DNA of 64,000 bases, from positions 22,098-86,097 of the forward strand of contig NZ_CACSKB010000012.1 of NCBI RefSeq assembly GCF_902706225.1, given 5' to 3'. This stretch comes from Microbacterium sp. 18062 (GTDB lineage: Bacteria; Actinomycetota; Actinomycetes; Actinomycetales; Microbacteriaceae). Shown here piece by piece: positions 48,767 through 58,043 of the stretch. A program made the position numbers and the translations under genes. Numbering within the stretch: position 1 is the stretch's first letter; each line of letters opens with the position of its first letter. The notes below the pieces were generated by a model, which was given only the letters and a program-made list of their open reading frames with translations, had not been told where the DNA came from and ran no database searches.

Positions 48767-48873
48767 CGTCCGCACGTCCGGGGGCGCGGTGCGTCCGCGT
48801 CCGTCCGGTAACAACTCAACACCTCACCCACGCAAGTGTCATATAGCGGGCACTTAGCCGAAAGGAACACATC

Positions 48874-49863
48874 GTGCTCATCGCACAGCGTCCTACCCTG
48901 ACCGAGGAGAAGATCGGGGAGTTCCGCAGCCGTTTCGTCATCGAGCCGCTCGAGCCCGGCTTCGGTTACACCATCGGCAATGCGCTGCGTCGCAGCCTCC
49001 TGTCGTCCATTCCGGGCGCCGCCGTCACCAGCATCCGCATCGACGGCGTGCTGCACGAGTTCAGCACCATCCCCGGCGTGAAGGAGGATGTCACCGAGAT
49101 CATCCTCAACATCAAGCAGCTGGTCGTCTCCAGCGAGCGTGACGAGCCGATCACCGCGTACCTGCGCAAGACCGGTGCAGGCGAGGTCACGGCAGCCGAC
49201 ATCTCGGCGCCCGCGGGCGTCGAGGTGCACAACCCCGAGCTCGTCATCGCCACGCTGAACGACACCGCCCGCTTCGAGCTGGAGCTCACCATCGAGCGCG
49301 GTCGCGGCTACGTCTCGGCGACCCAGAACCGCAACGAGTACGCGGAGGCGGGCCAGGTGCCCATCGACTCGATCTACTCGCCGGTGCTGAAGGTCAGCTA
49401 CCGCGTCGACGCCACCCGTGCGGGTGAGCGCACCGACTTCGACAAGCTCGTGCTGGACGTCGAGACCAAGTCCTCGATCGCTCCCCGCGACGCCGTCGCG
49501 TCGGCCGGTCGCACCCTCACCGAGCTGTTCGGCCTCGCCCGCGAGCTCAACGTCGAGGCCGAGGGCATCGAGATCGGTCCCGCGCCGGTCGAGACGGTCC
49601 TCTCCAACGAGCTGTCGATGCCCATCGAGGACCTCGATCTCTCGGTGCGTTCGTACAACTGCCTCAAGCGCGAGGGCATCAACACCGTCTCGGAGCTGGT
49701 CGCCCTCTCCGAGACCCAGCTGATGAACATCCGCAACTTCGGGCAGAAGTCGGTCGACGAGGTGCGCGACAAGCTCGTCTCGCTCGGTCTGTCGCTGAAG
49801 GACTCGGTGCCCGGTTTCGACGGCGCCCACTTCTACGGCGGCTATGACGACGAGAACGTCTGA
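48874..49863 (+). CDS. rpoA: DNA-directed RNA polymerase subunit alpha
   Basis: A 329-residue subunit that nucleates RNA polymerase assembly. GTG start at 48874. The N-terminal domain ([19 protein letters not shown]) dimerises; the C-terminal domain ([34 protein letters not shown]) binds UP elements and activators. Normal length. Confidence 0.99.
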   Translation: MLIAQRPTLTEEKIGEFRSRFVIEPLEPGFGYTIGNALRRSLLSSIPGAAVTSIRIDGVLHEFSTIPGVKEDVTEIILNIKQLVVSSERDEPITAYLRKTGAGEVTAADISAPAGVEVHNPELVIATLNDTARFELELTIERGRGYVSATQNRNEYAEAGQVPIDSIYSPVLKVSYRVDATRAGERTDFDKLVLDVETKSSIAPRDAVASAGRTLTELFGLARELNVEAEGIEIGPAPVETVLSNELSMPIEDLDLSVRSYNCLKREGINTVSELVALSETQLMNIRNFGQKSVDEVRDKLVSLGLSLKDSVPGFDGAHFYGGYDDENV

Positions 49864-49900
49864 TCCGACCCTCCCCTGCGAATCCTGGAGTAACTGAGAC

Positions 49901-50491
49901 ATGCCCAAGCCCACGAAGGGTCCCCGCCTCGGAGGCGGTCCCGCACACGAGCGTCTGATGCTGGCGAACCTCGCCGCAGCGCTCTACACGCACAAGTCGA
50001 TCACGACGACCGAGACGAAGGCCAAGCGTCTGCGTCCGCTCGCCGAGCGTCTGATCACGTTCGCCAAGCGCGGCGACCTGCACGCCCGTCGCCGGGTGCT
50101 GTCGGTCATCGGCGACAAGAACGTCGTGCACGTTCTGTTCACCGAGATCGCGCCTCTCGTCGCCGAGCGCGAGGGCGGCTACACCCGCATCGTCAAGGTC
50201 GGGAACCGCAAGGGCGACAACGCCCCCATGGCCGTCATCGAGCTCGTCCTCGAGCCCGTGACCAAGAAGGCATCGTCAGCGAAGCCCGCCACCGCGGCCG
50301 CAGCTCCGGCCGCGGATGCCGGAGCGGAGTCCTCCGAGGAGGGCGCGGCCGCTGAGGCTGCAGCCGAGGACGCCGTCGAGACGACGGCCGAGCAGGAGAC
50401 CGCCGCGGACGCCGCTGCGGAGATCGCAGCCGACGACGACGCTGCCGAAGAGGCCGCCGTGACCGCCGAAGAGGCGACGAAGTCCGAGTGA
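49901..50491 (+). CDS. rplQ: 50S ribosomal protein L17 with long acidic tail
   Basis: A 196-residue protein. The first 120 residues are the usual L17 ([38 protein letters not shown]). A 70-residue Ala/Glu/Asp-rich tail follows, giving a length well above the usual 120-130. Last gene of the alpha operon, before a perfect terminator. Confidence 0.98.
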   Translation: MPKPTKGPRLGGGPAHERLMLANLAAALYTHKSITTTETKAKRLRPLAERLITFAKRGDLHARRRVLSVIGDKNVVHVLFTEIAPLVAEREGGYTRIVKVGNRKGDNAPMAVIELVLEPVTKKASSAKPATAAAAPAADAGAESSEEGAAAEAAAEDAVETTAEQETAADAAAEIAADDDAAEEAAVTAEEATKSE

Positions 50492-50523
50492 TCGTGCCAC
50501 CGGGTCTTCCCGGTATCTGACGA

Positions 50524-50561
50524 CGAAGCCCCGTGGGACTCTCGAGTCCCACGGGGCTTCG
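50524..50561 (+). terminator. terminator of the alpha operon
   Basis: CGAAGCCCCGTGGGACT (50524-50540) pairs perfectly with AGTCCCACGGGGCTTCG (50545-50561), loop CTCG. It ends the ribosomal-protein region. Confidence 0.88.
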
Positions 50562-50600
50562 TGGTGCGCGGGGTGCGGCTCACCCGCCGTTTCCTGCGCG

Positions 50601-50767
50601 TCAGCTGCTCAGCGCCCCTGCGGGGCACTCCGTGGGGGTGGGAAAGCCCAGGCAATGCGCCTGTTCAACAGAACCGGGGCGGGGAGACTTTCGGGTCAGC
50701 GGCCGGGGTCGCTGACGACCAACGAAGGAAGCGAAATCTCCCCACTCCGGGGAGACTTTCGGGTCAG
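50601..50767. repeat. structured intergenic repeat, copy A
   Basis: The core at 50601-50699 runs from TCAGC to GGGGAGACTTTCGGGTCAG and contains GCGCCCC-type and CAGGCAATGCGCCTG stems. A second copy of the terminal word GGGGAGACTTTCGGGTCAG is at 50749-50767. The TCA at 50764-50766 is the stop codon of the minus-strand acyltransferase gene. Copies B and C are near 59.8 and 63.7 kb. Confidence 0.85.
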
Positions 50768-52704
50768 GAGGCGTGCGGGGCGCCCGGCGGCTGGAAGAGC
50801 TGTTCGCGCCGCAGCTCCTCGGCGTACTCGCGCCGCTCGGTGAACTCGGCGAGTCTGGCGCGAGCGCGCTCGGCTCGCTGCACGGCCTCGTCGACGGCTT
50901 CGGCGAAGACCCGGCCCCCGGCGGCACCGGGGTGGATCTGATCGCCCGCCAACAGATCCAGGTGCGGCGCGATGGCGTCCGACCAGTCGGCGACCTGGAC
51001 CGCCGGACGTGCGCGGGCGAACGCTGCGAGGTCAGCGTTCACGCCGTCGGTCCACGACCGCGGTGCGTAGGCGTTCACCAGGATGAGCTGGCGGTCGGGA
51101 CCGATCACCTCGAGGACGTCGTCGAGCGTGCGCGGCGAGATCGGCCCGTTCGTGCCGAGCGCGAGCACCACGAAGGGCCGGAGCTGTCCGGCGGCAGCGA
51201 GATCACGAAGGATTCCCGGAGCGGCATACATCGACCGCGACACGGCCGCGTCGACGTGGATGCCGGGGAAGTGCTCGAGGAGCCCCGGGGCGGAGGCCAG
51301 CATGACCGAGTCGCCGACCGCGGTGATCTGATCACCGCTCACGACGGCGCCCGTGCCCGGCGTCTCGGTCGGGGTGGGGAGCGGCTGCTGATCCTCGAGC
51401 GCCGCGATGCCCGCCTCGACGACCGCCTGTCCGCTGGAGACGGACGGCGCGGTGACGACGGCGGCGGTGGTGCCCGCGAGAAGGGCGACGGCCGCCGCGG
51501 CTGCGCCCCACGCGACGGCTCGGCGACGGGCGGAACCGCGCAGCGCGTCGCGGAAGGCGCGAGCGGTACGACGGAATCCGCGCCGCCGGACGGGCGTCTC
51601 CACCAGTCGGTACGATGCCTCCGCGGCGATCAGCGTGACCGCGAGCGCCACCGCTCCGACCCACGCCGGGAAGGGCTGATCGATGCCGGTGTCCTGGACG
51701 GCGGCGACGAGCAGGACGAGAACGGGCCAGTGCCAGAGGTAGATGCCGTAGGAACGGTCGCCGACCCAGCGCAGGGGCGCGACGTCGAGGGCGCGGCCGA
51801 GCCGGGAGCCGGGCCAGGCTCCGGCGGCGATCGTGATCACCGTCAGTCCGCTGGCGGCCAGAAGCGCTCCGGGGAAGGTCGCGATGGAGTGGGTCTGCGG
51901 CAGGAGCGAGATGAAGATCAGGCCCGCGAGGGAGGCGGCGCCGACCGCGGCGACGGCGACGCGAACCGTGCGCCGCTGCATCCATTCGCGATCGCGAGCG
52001 GTGAGCGCGCGCCAGAAGACGGCGAGCGCCACACCGAGAAGCAGCCCGAAGGCATGCGTGTCCGTGCCGAAATAGGCGCGTGTGATGTCGGCGCCGAGCG
52101 TCTGCGGCGACGCCGATCCTGCCAGGACGACGGCCGCCATCCAGGCCGCCGAGCCGACGGCGAGGACACCCGCGGCCGCGCCGCGCATCCAGGTCCGCGG
52201 CAGCAGCAGGAGCAGTGGCACCAGGAGCGGCCAGAGCACGTAGAACTGCTCCTCGACCGCGAGCGACCAGAGATTCCGGAACAGCTCCGTGCCGCTTGCG
52301 CTGAAGTAGTCGGTGCCGCCGAGGATCGAGAGCCAGTTGTAGCCGAAGGCCGCGGCACCCAGAAGCTGTCGTCCGAGATCGACCAGCACGTCGCCGCCGA
52401 TCACCCACGCGGCCGAGGAGCAGACGACGAGCAGGAGGGCGAGCGCGGGGAGCAGCCTCCGTGCGCGACGCGTCCAGAACCCTCGCAACGAGATACGGCC
52501 CTTCTGCGCGTGCTCGCGCAGAAGGAGCGAGGTGATCAGGAAGCCGCTGATGACGAAGAAGACGTCGACGCCGATGAAGCCGCTCCCCAGCCACCAGCGC
52601 GGGAACAGGTGGTACACCACGACGAGGGCGACCGCGACGGCGCGGAGGCCGTCGAGTCCCGCGTAGCGGGCGCGCGGAAGGGCGGAGGTTCGGTGGGGGA
52701 GCAT
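50764..52704 (-). CDS. membrane acyltransferase-3 with C-terminal SGNH domain (OafA-like)
   Basis: About 646 residues from an ATG at 52704 (a TTG at 52716 is also possible). Residues 15-380 form the acyltransferase-3 membrane domain with about ten helices, the motif RAVAVALVVVYHL (catalytic His region) and FFVISGFLITSLL. A periplasmic SGNH-hydrolase-like domain follows, with GDSVMLAS, LGTNGP and the final DxxH (DQIHPG). The family O-acetylates cell-wall or capsule sugars. Its position near polysaccharide genes supports a surface-modification role. Confidence 0.88.
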   Translation of the reverse strand: MLPHRTSALPRARYAGLDGLRAVAVALVVVYHLFPRWWLGSGFIGVDVFFVISGFLITSLLLREHAQKGRISLRGFWTRRARRLLPALALLLVVCSSAAWVIGGDVLVDLGRQLLGAAAFGYNWLSILGGTDYFSASGTELFRNLWSLAVEEQFYVLWPLLVPLLLLLPRTWMRGAAAGVLAVGSAAWMAAVVLAGSASPQTLGADITRAYFGTDTHAFGLLLGVALAVFWRALTARDREWMQRRTVRVAVAAVGAASLAGLIFISLLPQTHSIATFPGALLAASGLTVITIAAGAWPGSRLGRALDVAPLRWVGDRSYGIYLWHWPVLVLLVAAVQDTGIDQPFPAWVGAVALAVTLIAAEASYRLVETPVRRRGFRRTARAFRDALRGSARRRAVAWGAAAAAVALLAGTTAAVVTAPSVSSGQAVVEAGIAALEDQQPLPTPTETPGTGAVVSGDQITAVGDSVMLASAPGLLEHFPGIHVDAAVSRSMYAAPGILRDLAAAGQLRPFVVLALGTNGPISPRTLDDVLEVIGPDRQLILVNAYAPRSWTDGVNADLAAFARARPAVQVADWSDAIAPHLDLLAGDQIHPGAAGGRVFAEAVDEAVQRAERARARLAEFTERREYAEELRREQLFQPPGAPHAS

Positions 52705-52789
52705 GACCAGGGACAATCCGGTGGAGATCCCTCAGTCTACGCACCGGCGGGAGGACGACCGGATGTACGCGGGCCCGTAGGCTGAACGG

Positions 52790-53629
52790 GTGCGCCTCCG
52801 TCTCGACATCGCCTACGACGGCACGCATTTCCGCGGCTGGGCCCGCCAGCCGGGTCTGCGCACCGTCCAGGGGACGCTCGAGACGGCGCTCGCCCGGATC
52901 CTCGCGGGAGCGCCCGCGCTCGTGGTCGCCGGACGGACGGATGCGGGCGTCCACGCGAGCGGCCAGGTCGCGCATCTCGACCTCGATGCGGCGCAGCAGC
53001 TGCGGCTCGCGCGGGGCCGGCGCACACCGGCCGATCCGGTCGGAGCACTGGCGGGACGTGTGCGCGGCGTGCTCGGAGCGTATCCGGATGCGACGGTGCG
53101 GCGGACCTCGCTCGCGCCCGTGGGGTTCGACGCCCGGTTCTCCGCCGTCTGGCGACGCTACTCCTACCGGATCGCCGACGACGCGACCGGCTACGACCCG
53201 CTTCAACGCGAACGGACGACCACCGTGCGCGGAATCCTCGACGTCGAGGCGATGGATGCGGCCGCGGGATCGCTGATCGGTCTCCACGACTTCGCGGCAT
53301 ACTGCAGACCGCGCGAGGAGGCGACGACGATCCGCACGCTGCTCGAGTTCGGCTGGCACCGCGCGCCCGACGGCGCCGTCGTCGCGAACGTCCGCGCGGA
53401 TGCGTTCTGCCACAGCATGGTCCGCGCACTCGTCGGGGCGTGCGTCGCGGTCGGGGAAGGGCGCCTGAGCATCGCGGACGCCGTGGCGCTCCGCGATGCC
53501 GGCGAGCGCACGAGCGCGTTCAAGGTGCTCGCCGCCCGCGGTCTCGTCCTGGCCGAGGTGGGGTATCCCGACGACGACCTCCTCGGCACCCGCGCGGAGC
53601 AGACACGGGCACGACGCGGGCAGCACTGA
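52790..53629 (+). CDS. truA: tRNA pseudouridine synthase A
   Basis: A 279-residue enzyme that isomerises uridines 38-40 of tRNA. Catalytic Asp51 lies in AGRTDAGVHA; LDIAYDGTHFRGWARQP and HDFAAYCRP are also typical. GTG start at 52790. In many genomes truA follows rplQ; here it is separated from it by the inserted repeat and the minus-strand acyltransferase gene. Confidence 0.97.
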   Translation: MRLRLDIAYDGTHFRGWARQPGLRTVQGTLETALARILAGAPALVVAGRTDAGVHASGQVAHLDLDAAQQLRLARGRRTPADPVGALAGRVRGVLGAYPDATVRRTSLAPVGFDARFSAVWRRYSYRIADDATGYDPLQRERTTTVRGILDVEAMDAAAGSLIGLHDFAAYCRPREEATTIRTLLEFGWHRAPDGAVVANVRADAFCHSMVRALVGACVAVGEGRLSIADAVALRDAGERTSAFKVLAARGLVLAEVGYPDDDLLGTRAEQTRARRGQH

Positions 53630-53750
53630 GTCGTCGCCGAGTCTTCGCCGAGCCGGTGCTGAGCCTCCACGAGGTCGGGGCTGAGCCCCTGCTAGGTGAT
53701 CGTCAAGACGACACGGAGAGGCGGTGCGCCGGGCCTATGGTGGAGACCTG

Positions 53751-54452
53751 ATGAAGGTCATCTCGTACAACCTGCGCAAGCACCGGGCCGCTGGGGAGAT
53801 CGCGGATCTCGCCGAGCGGCACGGCGCTGACGTCCTGTGCCTCCAGGAGGCCGACACCACGGACATCCCCGCACGAACCGGCGGCCTGAGGCTGGCCGAC
53901 GCGACGCACCGCAACCGTCTGGGTCTTGCCGTCTACTACCGCGAGAGCAGCTTCCGGCTCGAAGACGTCCGCGCTCTGTCGCTGAAGAAGTCGTTGCACG
54001 ACCGGGTGCTCAGACCCGCCGAGGAGCGGATGCTGGGCGTTCGTCTGCACGACATCGACGCCGGTCGCGCAATCATCGTCGCCTCCTTCCACGCGGCTCC
54101 GCTGACCGCGCTGAACTCGCTGCGCCGCCACCAGATCCGCACCGCGCTCGCGGAGCTCCAGAACCTCGGCCCGAGGCTGCCCGCGCTCATGGTCGGGGAC
54201 TACAACTATCCCGTCTTCAAGGAGAAGCTCGGCGAACGCGTGCGCGACCAGGGATACGAGCTGACGCTCAGCGACGTCCGGACCTACACCCGGTACCGCT
54301 TCTTCCGCGGGCACTACGATTTCGCGACGTCGGTCGGCTTCGAGATCGCCCACATCCGCACTCTGCCCCAGGGACTCAGCGACCACCTGCCGATCCTGGT
54401 GACCGCGGAGCTGTCCGCTCGCACGGCGGCGGCGGGCGTCGCCGAGAGCTGA
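53751..54452 (+). CDS. endonuclease/exonuclease/phosphatase-family protein
   Basis: A 233-residue protein from the ATG at 53751, chosen because the family begins with MKVISYNLRKH. Catalytic-site motifs are Asn7, LQEAD (Glu33), GDYNYPVF and the final LSDHLP (His). This Mg-dependent phosphodiesterase fold covers DNA, RNA and lipid phosphodiesterases; the substrate is unknown. It is co-directional with truA. Confidence 0.82.
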   Translation: MKVISYNLRKHRAAGEIADLAERHGADVLCLQEADTTDIPARTGGLRLADATHRNRLGLAVYYRESSFRLEDVRALSLKKSLHDRVLRPAEERMLGVRLHDIDAGRAIIVASFHAAPLTALNSLRRHQIRTALAELQNLGPRLPALMVGDYNYPVFKEKLGERVRDQGYELTLSDVRTYTRYRFFRGHYDFATSVGFEIAHIRTLPQGLSDHLPILVTAELSARTAAAGVAES

Positions 54453-54517
54453 TCGCCCCTCCGCCGGAGACGACCCGAACCGGGCTCGGACCGCCGACGA
54501 CTATCGCGTGCGCGCGA

Positions 54518-56296
54518 TCATCCCGTGACGGCGCAGGTGGCCTCGACCGTGCCGGACTTCCCGGGGAGCACCGGGGTCGTCTCGGCCACCAGCGACGGCG
54601 TGAAGGGCGTCTGCACGCGCACGGTGGCGGTGGCCTCCTCGCCGGGGGCGAGGTCGGTCGCCCAGATGAGCACCGTACGCCCCTGGTCGCTGCCCGTGCC
54701 GAACCCGGGGGTGGAGGACCCGCCGGTCGCCGACGACGAGACCACGGAGGACCCCGCCGGCAGATACAGGTAGGTCAGGGTGCGGGTGATCCCCGCGGGA
54801 ACGCCGAAGGTGCCGTTGCCCGTGATGTACGAGGGGAGGCTCGCCGCGTCCGCGGGCGCCTCGTCGCGCAGCCGGACCGTGAGGAGCGCGTCGGGCGATC
54901 CTTCTGTGTCGCTGCACCAGGTGACCCCGGTGTCCAGACCCATGTAGTAGTCCATCTTCGACCCCGTGCCGTCGTTGACATAGACGCCGAACGCGGTCTG
55001 CTCGGCATCCGTGACGGGCAGCAGCCCCTGCAGAGTGGTGCCGTCGAGCACGGCCTGGTCGGTCTCGTCGGCGTTCCACAGGAGCAGGCGGTTCTCCTCC
55101 CCGGCCTGCACGAGCGCCGACACGAGGGCCGTCGGGTCGCCCGAGCCGCTGGCGAGCGCGTCGAACACGGATGCGGCCGCCGCCTCGAAGAACGCGTCCT
55201 GGTCGGCGGGTCGTTCGTAGCGCTGGTAGACGTCATTGAGGAGCAGCTGGACCGCGTTGTCCGCGGTGAGCACGTCGCCGGTCGGCAGGGTGACCGGGCC
55301 CGTGGCGGCGAGCAGATAGGACAACGCCACGGGATCGAGCGAGAGCACGCCGTCGACGTGGACGCCGGTCTCCCGAGCCCACATCTCCTGGGAGATCCGA
55401 GCTGCGAGCGGGAAGGACGGGGCCTGTGTCGCGTTCTGGATGAACTGAGCGGGCTTGACGCCCGCGACGGAGGTCAGGTCGCCGATGTCGAGCACCGGAT
55501 CCTCGTACTTGGTGAAGTCGGAGGAGGAGGCCTGGGCGGTGAGGGAGATCGACCCGCCCTCGGTGTGGATCATGGCCATGGCGCCGACGATCCCGCCGAG
55601 GGATCGCCACTCGGCGTTGTTCTGGAAGACGACCAGATAGTCGCGCGGTCCGTCCTGGCCGAGCATGGCCGGCATGAGGGCCGTCGCGCGGCTCACCGCA
55701 TCCGCCCCGGTGTGCACCATGTCCAGGAGAGCGGCGACGTCGTCGACGCTGGAGGCGAGCGGGGGCAGCAGCGCGCCCCGGTCGACGTTCTCGAGCGAGG
55801 TCGTCGCACGAGCGATCTGGTCGGCGCTCGCCGCCGCCGCGGTGTGCATCTCGGCGAACCCGGAGAGGTCGAACCGGCCGTCGACGGGACGGAGGGCGTC
55901 GACCGAGAAGTCCGACGCGATGCCCACGAGGGGCTCGAGCGCCGACCCGACGACATCGTCGACGGCGGCAGCGACGGTGGCGACGGCGGCGAGCTGCTCA
56001 CCGACCCAGGGAAGGCCCTCCGCGGCCTCCCAGATCGGATCGGAGGTGAGCTGACGCGCGGCGGCCGTGTCGGCCGAGACCGCCGGGATGCGTTCGACGA
56101 CGGACGCCGGGTCGCCGATGTCGGCGGCCAGGCTCCGCGCGGCGGATTCCGCGGCGCGCAGGTGCGAGTATGCGAGATACCCGCGGATGCCGAGCCACAC
56201 GGCCGCGGCCGCGGTGAGGACGAGGAGGGCGAGCAGGGCCCACACCAGCACGCGCCCGGCGGTGCGTGCGGGGCGCGGAAGCAGCGGATTCGTCAC
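54518..56296 (-). CDS. DUF4012-domain membrane-anchored protein
   Basis: A 592-residue protein with one N-terminal transmembrane helix (about 15-38) and a large extracytoplasmic region. The middle (YLVVFQNNAEWRSLGGIVGA, GVLSLDPVALSYLLAATGPV) is characteristic of DUF4012. The C-terminal part is Ser/Thr/Gly-rich and beta-type. DUF4012 proteins in actinobacteria commonly accompany glycosyltransferases of surface-polymer clusters and resemble LytR-CpsA-Psr-associated proteins; the function is unknown. Neighbours here fit that pattern. Confidence 0.82.
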   Translation of the reverse strand: MTNPLLPRPARTAGRVLVWALLALLVLTAAAAVWLGIRGYLAYSHLRAAESAARSLAADIGDPASVVERIPAVSADTAAARQLTSDPIWEAAEGLPWVGEQLAAVATVAAAVDDVVGSALEPLVGIASDFSVDALRPVDGRFDLSGFAEMHTAAAASADQIARATTSLENVDRGALLPPLASSVDDVAALLDMVHTGADAVSRATALMPAMLGQDGPRDYLVVFQNNAEWRSLGGIVGAMAMIHTEGGSISLTAQASSSDFTKYEDPVLDIGDLTSVAGVKPAQFIQNATQAPSFPLAARISQEMWARETGVHVDGVLSLDPVALSYLLAATGPVTLPTGDVLTADNAVQLLLNDVYQRYERPADQDAFFEAAAASVFDALASGSGDPTALVSALVQAGEENRLLLWNADETDQAVLDGTTLQGLLPVTDAEQTAFGVYVNDGTGSKMDYYMGLDTGVTWCSDTEGSPDALLTVRLRDEAPADAASLPSYITGNGTFGVPAGITRTLTYLYLPAGSSVVSSSATGGSSTPGFGTGSDQGRTVLIWATDLAPGEEATATVRVQTPFTPSLVAETTPVLPGKSGTVEATCAVTG

Positions 56297-56380
56297 AGCT
56301 TCACCCTACGTGCTGAGGCGGGCGACGCCTCGCGCGAGTCTAGACTGGGCGAAGCACGGGACACGCGGACGGGGGGACGG

Positions 56381-56986
56381 ATGAGGCGCAGGCGCAGGTT
56401 TGTCGTGGTCGCGTCGACCCTCGCCGGGGCGATCGCGCTCGTCGGCTGCGGTCCCGCTCCGTGGAACGAGGGCGGGAGCACCCCCTCGCCGACTCAGACG
56501 AGCAGCACGCCGGCACCGACGCCCGTGTCGAACGATCTCTCGAGCGGCTCGACGCAGCGAGAGCTCACGGCGGGTGCGGTCGCGGCGACGATCGACTACT
56601 GGTCGACGCTGTCGATGGACCGGTGGACGGCGACCGCCCTGAAGCCCGTCAGCATCTCGATGGTGACCACCGTGACGCCCGACGACGGACAGAAGGTCTA
56701 CCTGCAGAAGGCCACGATGACCGCGGTGCCGGGCAACGTGTCGACCTCGTTCGATCCGCTCGCCGCCCAGACCGACCAGGCCTCGGTCAGCCCCGGGTAT
56801 CTCGTCCTCTCGCCCTACAGCTATTCGCAGACGTTCAACATCGGCGATGTGCCGGCGGAGGCCACGTTCGTGACGGTGCAGTTCACCTACGACTTCCTCG
56901 TGCAGACGACGCCGACCTCGGCCGAGTACGCGAAGCAGACGGCCAGCGACACTCTCACCGTGGCGATCGCCGGCGGCGGCGAGTAG
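56381..56986 (+). CDS. hypothetical lipoprotein (EPS-locus, first)
   Basis: A 201-residue lipoprotein. The ATG at 56381 follows GGGGGGACGG; signal peptide ends in LVGCG (lipobox Cys near residue 23). After a Ser/Thr/Pro linker, a beta-rich domain (SISMVTTVTPDDGQKVYLQ, YSYSQTFNIGDVPAEATFV) resembles the next lipoprotein in layout (about 200 residues, VSISMVTTV / DGSVSLTTDV starts). They may be paralogues. It is divergent from the DUF4012 gene. Confidence 0.75.
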   Translation: MRRRRRFVVVASTLAGAIALVGCGPAPWNEGGSTPSPTQTSSTPAPTPVSNDLSSGSTQRELTAGAVAATIDYWSTLSMDRWTATALKPVSISMVTTVTPDDGQKVYLQKATMTAVPGNVSTSFDPLAAQTDQASVSPGYLVLSPYSYSQTFNIGDVPAEATFVTVQFTYDFLVQTTPTSAEYAKQTASDTLTVAIAGGGE

Positions 56987-57050
56987 GGAATCGCGCCCCG
57001 GTCCCGCTTCGTCCCGGCCGAACGCGCACCCGGTTCACGCGAAGGTCACG

Positions 57051-57056
57051 TATACT
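57051..57056 (+). promoter_or_regulatory. -10 element before the second lipoprotein gene
   Basis: TATACT at 57051-57056 is a strong -10 box about 95 nt before the GTG at 57149. No good -35 is seen. Confidence 0.4.
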
Positions 57057-57148
57057 GTCGGCGCTGTCCGGGGATTTCACGCGCGAGCGGGGCGGCACCA
57101 CCCGAATTCGTCTCCGCCCCGTGCGCGGACCCTCCCGAGGAGTGGCCA

Positions 57149-57874
57149 GTGAGCCTTCGTCGCCCTACCGACCGCCGTGCGCGTCGGGTCGCCATCGGGG
57201 CGGCGCTCGCCCTCGTCGGCGCTCTGTCCCTGTCCGGCTGCAGTCAGATCGTGGACACCTTCAACAACCTGCAGGGCATCGGCTCCGACGGGTCGGCGAA
57301 CGAGGGGACGAGCGTGACGCCGTCGGCCAGCCCGTCCGCGTCGATGGTCTTCAACTCCCAGTTCACCTACGACGGCTCGGTCTCGTTGACCACCGACGTC
57401 GCCGACGACCTCGAGGTGCGTCTCGACGTGTGGGCGGTGGACTCCAAGCGCACGCAGGAGTGGACGCCCACCCGAGACAAGACGTTCGGCTTCTCGGTCA
57501 ACGTCTACGACCACCGCGTGGACGAGAAGGCGGTCCTGACCGAGAAGCGCCGCGTCTACATCTCGTCGATCCAGGTCATGTCGCAGACGGCGCAGACCTC
57601 CGGGCAGGTGCAGTCGCCGTTCCAGTTCAGCGCCGACCCGCGTACGCTCGTGCCCACCGACACGCTCCGCTCCGACCGGGGTCTGCTCCTCAACAGCTAC
57701 CAGGGCGGCCTTCTCGTCCCCGAGCAGACGATCCACCAGCTTCCCGCGGACACGTACGGTGTGACCCTCGAGTTCGCCATGACGGTGTCGGTCGAGGGGA
57801 CGGCCAACACCGACACGTCGTTCCAGCAGCAGGTCGTCTATCAGTACCTGCCCATCGCGATCTTCCAGGACTGA
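57149..57874 (+). CDS. hypothetical lipoprotein (EPS-locus, second)
   Basis: A 241-residue lipoprotein starting with GTG at 57149. Signal peptide ends in LSGCS. A Ser/Pro linker precedes a beta-rich domain with VRLDVWAVDSKRTQEWTPT and the final YQYLPIAIFQD. It would sit on the outer membrane face, beside the glycosyltransferase encoded 170 nt downstream. No family recognised. Confidence 0.75.
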   Translation: MSLRRPTDRRARRVAIGAALALVGALSLSGCSQIVDTFNNLQGIGSDGSANEGTSVTPSASPSASMVFNSQFTYDGSVSLTTDVADDLEVRLDVWAVDSKRTQEWTPTRDKTFGFSVNVYDHRVDEKAVLTEKRRVYISSIQVMSQTAQTSGQVQSPFQFSADPRTLVPTDTLRSDRGLLLNSYQGGLLVPEQTIHQLPADTYGVTLEFAMTVSVEGTANTDTSFQQQVVYQYLPIAIFQD

Positions 57875-58043
57875 CGTCGCGATACCGCGTCCGGTCACCG
57901 CGGGCAATCTTGCGGAAACCTTGCGCTGACCCTCGGACAGAACGGATCCTTGCTTGCGGGGACTGTAGCAGTCTGGACTCCGGCGCCGATCCGGCGCCTC
58001 GATCCGCCGCCCGACCCCGGCGACCATAGAGGATGTGACCGAT

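Noticed and set aside
53837..56380. Long plus-strand frame leading into the lipoprotein at 56381
   Set aside because: It crosses the nuclease-family and DUF4012 genes in other frames. The lipoprotein signal peptide fixes the start at 56381.
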